Assembly: GCA_022827905.1 (NCBI GenBank)
Contig: JAJEIQ010000012.1
Coordinates: 1 to 64,000, forward strand
Direction of reading: 5' to 3'
Source of the DNA: Pseudomonadales bacterium
GTDB lineage: Bacteria; Pseudomonadota; Gammaproteobacteria; Pseudomonadales; Azotimanducaceae
DNA: 64,000 nucleotides
The translations under genes were made by a program, and so were the position numbers. The notes beneath the pieces were generated by a model, which worked only from the letters and a program-made list of their open reading frames with translations, was not told the origin of the DNA and made no database searches. Of the stretch, positions 8,763 through 16,775 are shown piece after piece (within the stretch, counting starts at the first letter, position 1; every line of letters begins with the position of its first letter).

Positions 8763-9278
8763 TCATGTCAGAGCCTCCACGAGTTGATCAATGACGGCCT
8801 CCGCCTTGGCGTTCATCTCCTCGTCAGTGGCGTCCTGGATGGGATGCGCCACGAACACGCACCGGGCGTCCTTCATGCCGAGCGCCGTGGCCTGGGTGGC
8901 GGCGGCGTCAACAAACTCGGTCGAAGCGATCGACACCGACGGCTTGCCCTGGATCTCGAACCATACCGTGTCATGCAAACTGCACGTGGTACAGGAGCCT
9001 CAGTCGGCCAGCGCCTCGACCACGAAGTCGTTGTCCCGGGCGATTTCGGCGCGCAGGTCCGCCGGCGCTGGCTTGGCAAAGGTCGGCTTCGCGTAGCGGT
9101 TGACGCGGATGCCGGGCGCCTCGGCCTTGAGCAGCACCTCCAGCCGGTCGAGCAGCACATTGCCCTTGGGCTTGGATATGTCGAGAAAGGCGACGTTGCC
9201 GGCAATCCGGCCGCTTCGCGGCGTCACCCGCCGCTCCACCGGCACCCGTTCGTCGGTTGGATCAAGAATGGTTGTCAT
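8763..9278 (-). CDS. UGSC-family selenoprotein (in-frame UGA at 9002-9000 read as selenocysteine 93)
   Basis: Two frames, 9278-9003 and 8999-8763, are in the same phase and separated only by a TGA. Read through, they give a 171-residue protein with ADUGSCTTCSLHDTVWFE around the UGA, so the motif is U-G-S-C followed by TTC. NCBI names a UGSC family of (seleno)proteins (from memory), in which U may be replaced by Cys. The downstream half has no suitable start near the UGA, and both halves are protein-like, which argues against a true stop. AGGAGG sits just before ATG 9278. Its neighbour is a thioredoxin-fold protein, so a redox or thiol/selenol role is likely. Decoding requires SelA, SelB, SelC and SelD, none of which lies in this window. 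Confidence 0.85.
8967..9002 (-). promoter_or_regulatory. Candidate bacterial SECIS element
   Basis: In the mRNA, a hairpin can form starting 16 bases after the first base of the UGA. CGUG pairs with CACG; after a bulged A, CA pairs with UG; the loop is GUUUGCA. The loop begins with GU about 22 nt from the UGA, similar in placement to the E. coli fdhF SECIS apical loop with its GU (established knowledge). The fold was drawn by eye and alternatives exist, such as CUGUA with UGCAG. It supports selenocysteine decoding but does not prove it. Confidence 0.5.
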
Positions 9279-9317
9279 GGCTCTTGCCTCCTGTTGTTGG
9301 CTTTCCGTCCTGCCTGT

Positions 9318-10898
9318 TCAGGCTTCCTCAATGATTTTCGAGACCGGCATCGAGCCGATCTCGCCGGTCACCCAGCCGTGGAAGGCGCCGGAGAACTTGC
9401 CGGCCTCCGCGCCCGCCACCACGATGTGGATATCCTCATCGCGGCGGAATTTGGGTAGCTTCTTGGCCCGCGCCTGCTCATCCATGGCCTCGATCATGGC
9501 GGGCTTGAAGCCGACTGCAGAGACCTCATCCGCTGCCAGCTCCTCAATGGACCGCGCCGTCACTTCCTGGATGCGGGCGCGAATCTCCGCCTTGCCGTAG
9601 CCATCGCGGGCAAAGGTGTCCACATGCTCCGGGGCGATGACCAGCAGGGTTTCGGTGGCGAAGTGGGCCCGCGGGTGAAAGATGCTGTCTAAGCACAACC
9701 CGAAGCTGCCCGCCAGATGGGCGCCGTCCCGAGCGTCCTGGTCAACGATCAGGGTGGGGCCGCTGCTCATGGCGAAGGCGGTGACCACCGAGTCCCCGGC
9801 GGCGAAGCCCCGCTCCACGTGCAGCGGCGTCCAAGGGTTGCGCTCCTCCCACTCCGGGAAGCACATCGTGAACTTCATCGGGTTGCCCAATGTGGAGCGC
9901 TCCGTGCCCCCGGGCTCGGCGCCGCCGATGTTGCGGATGGCCAGGCGCAGCGCCCGGCCGATGGTGGCGTTGGCGCGGCTGCCCTGGCCGAGCGCCCCGA
10001 GCTTCATGTTCATGCCCAAGCGCTCGCGCACCGGCCCGTTGACGACGATCACCGGGCTAGCCCCCATGGTGGTGGCCATGACGCCGTGAATGTTGAAGGC
10101 GTCGGTGCAGACCGCCTCCAAGCAGGCGATGACCACCGGCAGGTACTCCGGCCGGCAGCCGGCCATGACCGCGTTGATGGCGACTTTCTCCACCGTCGCC
10201 TCGCCCATGTTGGGCGGCACCGTGGCCACCACCTCCTGGGCATCGCGCCCGGTGCCCCCCAGCATGCGCAGAACCCGCTCGGGGGTGGGTGGCACCAACG
10301 GCAGGCCATCGCTGAAGCCGAGATCGAACATCAACTCAACCTCATCGTCGCCCGCCCCCACTTCAATGCGGCGGGCGCGCAGCGGGCTGTTCTCGGATTC
10401 CGCCCGCAGGCGGTCGGCAATGAGCGGGTCGGCGGAGCGGGAGCCGCAGCCCGGCCGCCACTCGGGGTAGTCCGCCCAGTCCAAGCCTAGGGGCGCGAGT
10501 TTCAACGCTTCGGCAAAGCCCTCGGCGGCTTGGTGCCACTCATCGCGGGCGAATCCCACCAGCTTGGCGTTTGACTGCCCCTTCGCGTCCACCAAGTGCA
10601 GGGTGGGCACAATCTCCACGTCGTAGGCGAAGGAGACCTTAAGCGATTCATCGTTCAGCAGCGGCACGGTCAGGCCGTGGCGTTCGGTGAGGACGCGATT
10701 GCCCTCGGCGGTCTGGCCCACGACGTAGAAGTCCGCCGCCGCCCCCAGGTCGCGGTGCAGCGCCTCGATGAGCGGCATGACGTCGTTGCAGGTGGGGCAG
10801 TCCTCATTGACGAAGCAAATCAACGCGGGCCGGCTGCCGGGAAAGCTGTGCTCCCCGCCCCCGTCGTCCTCCAGCAGGAATGCGGGCAACTCAGACAT
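9318..10898 (-). CDS. Thioredoxin-domain fusion protein, UGSC partner (unknown function)
   Basis: The 526-residue protein begins with a thioredoxin-like domain carrying CPTC (Cys34 and Cys37), followed by VPTLHLVDAKG with the cis-proline before Thr. After residue 150 comes a GCGS motif (WRPGCGSRSADP), then a 370-residue domain with GLPLVPPTPERV, CRPEYLPVVIACLEAVC and GASPVIVVNGPVRE. I cannot assign that domain an established name, but I recall it beside UGSC proteins. The gene ends 39 bases before the selenoprotein start. A thioredoxin fused to an oxidoreductase-like domain beside a selenoprotein suggests a reductase or a thiol-dependent catabolic complex (inference). No strong ribosome binding site is seen at ATG 10898. 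Confidence 0.7.
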   Translation of the reverse strand: MSELPAFLLEDDGGGEHSFPGSRPALICFVNEDCPTCNDVMPLIEALHRDLGAAADFYVVGQTAEGNRVLTERHGLTVPLLNDESLKVSFAYDVEIVPTLHLVDAKGQSNAKLVGFARDEWHQAAEGFAEALKLAPLGLDWADYPEWRPGCGSRSADPLIADRLRAESENSPLRARRIEVGAGDDEVELMFDLGFSDGLPLVPPTPERVLRMLGGTGRDAQEVVATVPPNMGEATVEKVAINAVMAGCRPEYLPVVIACLEAVCTDAFNIHGVMATTMGASPVIVVNGPVRERLGMNMKLGALGQGSRANATIGRALRLAIRNIGGAEPGGTERSTLGNPMKFTMCFPEWEERNPWTPLHVERGFAAGDSVVTAFAMSSGPTLIVDQDARDGAHLAGSFGLCLDSIFHPRAHFATETLLVIAPEHVDTFARDGYGKAEIRARIQEVTARSIEELAADEVSAVGFKPAMIEAMDEQARAKKLPKFRRDEDIHIVVAGAEAGKFSGAFHGWVTGEIGSMPVSKIIEEA

Positions 10899-10958
10899 GG
10901 ATTGACGTTAACGCAACTTGGCGATCAACGCCAACTTTCGGCCGCCCAGGTGTTCTTC

Positions 10959-11471
10959 CTAAGCAAGGCGGCGCAAGGGTTCGTTGCCGTCCCAGCCTTG
11001 GGCAGCCTCTTCCACCATCGCGTAGAAGCGGCGCAGGCCGGGGTCCTCCTCGTAGATCTCGAAGTAGTGGCCCAAGCTGGCGTTGGCGTCGGCGAAGGCG
11101 AACTTCACCTGGCCCGCCCGCGCCGTCATGCGGGTGGGGAAGCCCCGCGCTTCGAGGCTGGCGAGCTCGACGTCGAGGTCGGGCGTAAAGTAGGCCGTGT
11201 GGTGCAGGCCCCAAGCCCGCCCGGTGAACACCGACGGGTCGTCGCCGTTCTGCTGCACCAGCTCGACCATGACGCGCCCCCACCAGCCGTAGGCGGAACT
11301 GTGGTCGAGGGCCGCCGGGGCGCCGTCCAGCCGTACCGCGTCAAGGGGAATGTGCTCGGAGAGGAAGAACGGCCCAGCCCCTAGGTTCTTGGCCCAGCGC
11401 TGCGCGGCCTGCTTGATGTCCGGCACGAAGTAGGCGAGCTGGACGATCTCCGGCCCGTTCGCTGGCTGCAC
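10959..11471 (-). CDS. VOC-family (glyoxalase/dioxygenase fold) protein
   Basis: The 170-residue protein has VOC beta-alpha-beta modules: IVQLAYFVPDIKQAAQRW at the start, VMVELVQQN in the middle, GLHHTAYFTPDLD opening the second module and LGHYFEIYEED at its end. His and Glu in these strands are the usual metal ligands. It starts with GTG at 11471, preceded by a GGGA stretch, and lies 11 bases after the amidase stop, so translation is likely coupled. VOC enzymes include lyases, isomerases, epimerases and ring-cleaving dioxygenases; which one applies here cannot be told. It probably acts on an intermediate of the amidase/UGSC gene set. Confidence 0.85.
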   Translation of the reverse strand: MQPANGPEIVQLAYFVPDIKQAAQRWAKNLGAGPFFLSEHIPLDAVRLDGAPAALDHSSAYGWWGRVMVELVQQNGDDPSVFTGRAWGLHHTAYFTPDLDVELASLEARGFPTRMTARAGQVKFAFADANASLGHYFEIYEEDPGLRRFYAMVEEAAQGWDGNEPLRRLA

Positions 11472-11481
11472 GGCAAGTCCC

Positions 11482-12921
11482 CTAGGCCGGAAACGCGGCA
11501 GGCGGCTCGAAGCCGAAGCCCGCCGTCTCCAGCGCCTGGGCGATCTGTATGGTCAGCCGGTCGCTTTGGGCGTTGCCCACGATCTGAATGCCGATGGGCA
11601 GCCCTTCATCGCCAAGACCGGTCGGCACCACGGTCGATGGCAGCCGCGAGATGCCCGTCAGGCCAGCCCAGAAGATGTGCTGGTAATAGGGGGTTTCCTC
11701 GTTATCGACCTTGAGGGTGCGCTGGCCAAAGGGGCGGTGGTCGTGGGCAATGGCCGGAATGGCGAATTGCGGGGCGATCAGCGCATCGTAGTTCTGGAAG
11801 AAGGCGTGCCACTTCCAGCGCAATCGGTCCCGCGCATGGTTCAGGCGCAGCCAAGTGGTATGGTCCATGGTGGCGGCGCGGGCCATGCGCACCGCCTCGC
11901 TATCGTCGTCCGGGGACGCACTTTCCAGCAGCGCCTTCCAGCCCTCGACGGTGGCTTTGGGCGAGCCGGCGGTCATCAACGACCACAGCAGGGGCCGGTA
12001 CACTGCATCCGACTCGGCGCCGGTCAAGTCCGGCTTGGCGTCCATGTCCACGGTGGCACCCAAGCCGCGCAGCGCTTCGGCGACGAGATGCACTCGGCTC
12101 TCCGTCTCGCGGCTGACGGGACAGGCCGCGTCGTTGGCCCAAACGCCAACCCGCAAGCCGGCCACGCCGGCTTTGGGCAACCCGGGCAACTCGTAGCGAA
12201 CGCCGGGCTCGAAATCGTCCGCCCCGGCCACGATGTCGAGTTGCAGCTCCAGGTCGAAGGCGGAGCGGGCCATGGGCCCAATCACGGCGATGTCCGGCTC
12301 GGCCACCATGCCAGGCAGGGCATGGCCGCGACTCGGCACCAGCGCCCAAGTGGGCTTGTGGCCAAACAGGCCGCTGAAATGGGCGGGGGTGCGGATGGAG
12401 CCGCCGATGTCGGAGCCCATTTCCAAGGCCGTCATGCCCGCCGCCAGCGCCGCCGCGGAGCCGCCCGAGGAGCCGCCGGGCGTGCGCTCCAGGTTGTAGG
12501 GGTTGTTGCACTGGCCGTAGATGTCGTTGTAGCTCTGGAAGTCGGCCAGATTCAGCGGCACGTTGGTCTTGCCCATGACGATGGCACCCGCCGCCTTGAG
12601 CCGTTGCACGGCCAGCGCATCCTCGGTGGAGACGTTGTCGCGATAGTCCGGGTTGCCCCAGGTGGTGGGCGAGCCGACGAGGCCGTAGGCCTCCTTGACC
12701 GTGATCGGCAGGCCCAGCAGGGGCTGCTCATCGGTCGGCGGCCCGGCGACTTGGCGGGCGGCCGACCTTGCCCCTTCGGCATCCTGCCAGACCACTGCGT
12801 TGATGGCCGGATTCAACGCCTCGATGCGATTGAGGTACATGTCGGTCAGCTCCAAGGCGGAGGCCTCGCCCGTGCGCAGCAGTTCGAGCAGTTCAATGGC
12901 GGTTGCGTAGGGGTTGGGCAT
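11482..12921 (-). CDS. Amidase-signature family hydrolase
   Basis: The 479-residue protein carries the full amidase signature: Lys76 in ITVKEAYG, the Gly/Ser loop TPGGSSGGSAAALAAG (Ser151, cis-Ser), and the nucleophile in SDIGGSIR (Ser175). Together they form the Ser-cisSer-Lys triad. It hydrolyses an amide to acid and ammonia; the specific substrate is unknown. AAAGGAGA precedes ATG 12921. It is the first protein gene of the minus-strand UGSC run and lies about 50 bases downstream of a strong intrinsic terminator. Its expression could therefore be set by read-through of that terminator, or it may have its own promoter. Confidence 0.92.
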   Translation of the reverse strand: MPNPYATAIELLELLRTGEASALELTDMYLNRIEALNPAINAVVWQDAEGARSAARQVAGPPTDEQPLLGLPITVKEAYGLVGSPTTWGNPDYRDNVSTEDALAVQRLKAAGAIVMGKTNVPLNLADFQSYNDIYGQCNNPYNLERTPGGSSGGSAAALAAGMTALEMGSDIGGSIRTPAHFSGLFGHKPTWALVPSRGHALPGMVAEPDIAVIGPMARSAFDLELQLDIVAGADDFEPGVRYELPGLPKAGVAGLRVGVWANDAACPVSRETESRVHLVAEALRGLGATVDMDAKPDLTGAESDAVYRPLLWSLMTAGSPKATVEGWKALLESASPDDDSEAVRMARAATMDHTTWLRLNHARDRLRWKWHAFFQNYDALIAPQFAIPAIAHDHRPFGQRTLKVDNEETPYYQHIFWAGLTGISRLPSTVVPTGLGDEGLPIGIQIVGNAQSDRLTIQIAQALETAGFGFEPPAAFPA

Positions 12922-12973
12922 GGCGCGTCTCCTTTAGTCAAATTGCGCTTGGTCACCGACTGGCCGGGCCGTA

Positions 12974-13008
12974 GAATAAAACGCCGCCAAGGATACCCTT
13001 GGCGGCGT
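12974..13008 (-). terminator. Strong Rho-independent terminator in the amidase leader
   Basis: ACGCCGCCAAGG (12981-12992) and CCTTGGCGGCGT (12997-13008) are a perfect 12-bp inverted repeat with a 4-base loop. On the minus strand the stem is followed by UUUUAUU. No minus-strand protein gene lies directly upstream, so it must end a small RNA or act as an attenuator for the amidase operon. Confidence 0.85.
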
Positions 13009-13132
13009 CGAAAATGAGGCGCATGTGGCGGACATGGCGGGGAACCCCCGGGCGGTGGGTCTAGCAAACCCACAAAAAGCCGTTCGGATCAGGATTTCCG
13101 TTGGAGGGATGACAAAGCCCTCCCGCCTCACT
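12974..13132 (-). ncRNA. Candidate structured RNA or leader upstream of the amidase operon
   Basis: On the minus strand, AGUGAGGCG near the 5' end (13132-13124) can pair with CGCCUCAUU (13021-13013). This closing helix encloses five hairpins: 13103-13123 (GGAGGG/CCCUCC), 13085-13100 (CGGA/UCCG), 13055-13073 (GUGGGU/ACCCAC), 13038-13050 (CGGGG/CCCCG) and 13022-13036 (CAUGU/ACAUG). An intrinsic terminator follows at once. The domain resembles a riboswitch expression platform or a stand-alone small RNA of about 160 nt. I do not recognise it as TPP, cobalamin, SAM, glycine, T-box, 6S or SRP RNA. The strand is inferred from the U-tract and a -10-like box. Confidence 0.55.
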
Positions 13133-13138
13133 GCGCGT

Positions 13139-13168
13139 ATCATAAGCGAACCCGATGGTTCAAGGAAG
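13139..13168 (-). promoter_or_regulatory. Candidate promoter for the structured RNA
   Basis: On the minus strand TATGAT (13144-13139) is a good -10 box (5 of 6 matches to TATAAT). CTTCCT lies 18 bases upstream at 13168-13163 as a weak -35. Transcription would start near 13132, exactly at the base of the closing helix. It overlaps the ribosome binding site of the divergent mutase gene, so the two directions may interfere. Confidence 0.4.
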
Positions 13169-13176
13169 CACATTTG

Positions 13177-15315
<2,139 letters not shown>

Positions 15316-15339
15316 CCGCGCGACCTAACGGTCGCGCGG
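15316..15339 (+). terminator. Intergenic hairpin between scpA and mce
   Basis: CCGCGCGACC (15316-15325) and GGTCGCGCGG (15330-15339) form a perfect 10-bp stem with loop TAAC, starting immediately after the mutase stop codon. There is no U-tract, so it is more likely an mRNA stabiliser or partial attenuator than a full terminator. Confidence 0.5.
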
Positions 15340-15370
15340 TCGAATTCAAACTGATCAAGAGGAGCCTATT

Positions 15371-15805
15371 GTGATTGGACGATTGAATCACGTTGCCATT
15401 GTGGTGCCGGACTTGGCGGCCGCCGCCGCCTTGTACAAGAGTCAACTGGGCGCTGCGGTTTCCGATCCGGTGCCGTTGCCGGACCATGGCGTCACCACGG
15501 TGTTCGTGGAACTGCCCAACAGCAAAATCGAGTTGTTGCACCCCTTGGGAGAGGGCTCTCCGGTCGCGAACTTCCTATCCAACAATCCGGCCGGTGGCAT
15601 GCACCACATCTGTTATGAAGTGGAGGACATTCACGCCGCGATAGAACATCTCACGGACGAGGGGGCCCGCGTGCTCGGCGACGGCAAACCTAGGACTGGC
15701 GCGCACAATCTGCCGGTGGTGTTTCTTCATCCGAAGGACTTCTGCGGCACCTTGATTGAGTTGGAGGAAGTGCAGCGGGCCGACCGCGCCTCGCAAACGG
15801 CTTGA
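15371..15805 (+). CDS. mce: Methylmalonyl-CoA epimerase
   Basis: The 144-residue VOC-fold protein starts with LNHVAIVVPDL and contains GGMHHICYEVEDI, VFLHPKDFCGTLIELEE and IELLHPLGEGSPV. These provide the metal-binding His and Glu residues of methylmalonyl-CoA epimerase. It converts the (S)-methylmalonyl-CoA made by propionyl-CoA carboxylase to the (R) form used by the mutase. GAGGAG lies just before the GTG start at 15371. The length is normal for the family. It is 55 bases after scpA and very likely co-transcribed. Confidence 0.95.
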   Translation: MIGRLNHVAIVVPDLAAAAALYKSQLGAAVSDPVPLPDHGVTTVFVELPNSKIELLHPLGEGSPVANFLSNNPAGGMHHICYEVEDIHAAIEHLTDEGARVLGDGKPRTGAHNLPVVFLHPKDFCGTLIELEEVQRADRASQTA

Positions 15806-15913
15806 TTAATTTGTTGTTTCACACTTCTTAAATTAACGATAGAATGTTTCGTTATAGACCGCCAACGGGTCATTTTCTCTTTTCCAACGAAACACTTGAT
15901 CGGGAGCTTTTAC

Positions 15914-16591
15914 ATGGGAATTTTTAATAGGGTTTTGCAGTCTCTTTCCAAGGCGGACGAGCGCTTGGCGACGCAAATGACCGAAGCGGTGGCAAAACGC
16001 GAATTCGAGCATCTTGGCGAATTGGCCTCGGTATCTGAAAAGGTGCGCGCCGTAATCGCCGAAATCGAACGCCTCGAACCACCGGCAGCGGCGCCGGCGC
16101 CTGCCAAGCCGAAGCCGAAGCGCGCGTCGGCCCGTAGGGCCGAACCCGCCCGCAAGGCCCAACCGGCGCCCAAGGCCGAACCGAAGGCGAAAGCGGAAGC
16201 CGAAGCGCCCAAGAAGCGCCGCCGGTCGCCGCCGAAGCGAGGCTATCCGAAGTATTCAAGGCGAGACGACAGCCTCGTAAGAACGGATTGGTCGCACAGC
16301 AAGAAAGTCGAACAAACCCACGCCGTGCCCTACGCAACGGTGGCGCAGATCGCCACTACCATCGTCGGCGATGGTGGCGCGACGTTTCGCAAAGACATTC
16401 TGACCGGCCTCAACACGCCCGACGGCAAGAATCTGCCCATCCATCAGGTGTACCTTATTCTAGGTTGGCTGGTGGCCAGCAAGACCATTCGCAAGAAGGG
16501 GCGTGGGGACTACGTTCCCAATTTCAAAAAGTTGACCTCGGACGCTTTGCGCGGCAGCTTCGACAAACTGAACGAGACGCCAAGCAAGTAG
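15914..16591 (+). CDS. Hypothetical protein with basic Ala/Pro/Lys linker and a C-terminal helical domain
   Basis: From ATG 15914, preceded by CGGGAG, the product has 225 residues. An acidic/basic helical N-terminus (MGIFNRVLQSLSKADERLA) leads to a low-complexity linker at about residues 60-120 that is rich in Ala, Pro, Lys and Arg. The C-terminal domain of about 100 residues (HAVPYATVAQIATTIVGDG through VYLILGWLVASKTIRKKGRGDY) resembles a winged-helix module by pattern. Lys/Ala/Pro tails with a small globular domain are common in nucleoid-binding proteins, so DNA or RNA binding is plausible, but I recognise no family. The upstream 100 bases are AT-rich and may hold its promoter. Confidence 0.65.
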   Translation: MGIFNRVLQSLSKADERLATQMTEAVAKREFEHLGELASVSEKVRAVIAEIERLEPPAAAPAPAKPKPKRASARRAEPARKAQPAPKAEPKAKAEAEAPKKRRRSPPKRGYPKYSRRDDSLVRTDWSHSKKVEQTHAVPYATVAQIATTIVGDGGATFRKDILTGLNTPDGKNLPIHQVYLILGWLVASKTIRKKGRGDYVPNFKKLTSDALRGSFDKLNETPSK

Positions 16592-16611
16592 TCGTTCGGT
16601 CCTTCAATACG

Positions 16612-16640
16612 CCCGCCCGGCCAAGACTAAGCCGGGCGGG
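16612..16640 (+). terminator. GC-rich terminator-like hairpin after the hypothetical gene
   Basis: CCCGCCCGGC (16612-16621) and GCCGGGCGGG (16631-16640) form a perfect 10-bp stem with a 9-base loop, 20 bases after the stop codon. Only two U follow, so its strength is uncertain. Confidence 0.5.
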
Positions 16641-16656
16641 TTGAATCCCGGAATGA

Positions 16657-16767
16657 GAGTGGGTGAGCGGTGCGGGTGTCCTGCACCTTTAAGGCTCGTG
16701 CCTGCGCCCATCGCATTGGTAAGCGCATCCGCCTGGCGTGCAGGACACCCGCGCCGCTCACTCACTC
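16657..16767. repeat. 111-bp cruciform with 29-bp near-perfect inverted arms
   Basis: The arm at 16657-16685 (GAGTGGGTGAGCGGTGCGGG and on to TGTCCTGCA) matches the reverse complement of 16739-16767 in 27 of 29 positions. The 53-base core between them is not palindromic. The element fills the gap between the convergent hypothetical gene and the carboxylase alpha gene. It could be a bidirectional terminator, but arms of this length with a unique core look more like a MITE or REP pair. Confidence 0.7.
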
Positions 16768-16775
16768 GACGCCAG

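Noticed and set aside
9000-9002. TGA as an ordinary stop giving two separate small genes
   Set aside because: The halves share phase and family identity around U-G-S-C, and the second half lacks its own start at the junction.
13000-13176. Cobalamin riboswitch upstream of the methylmalonyl-CoA mutase gene
   Set aside because: I looked for the B12-box and the conserved core on the plus strand and did not find them. The hairpins and U-tract fit the minus strand.
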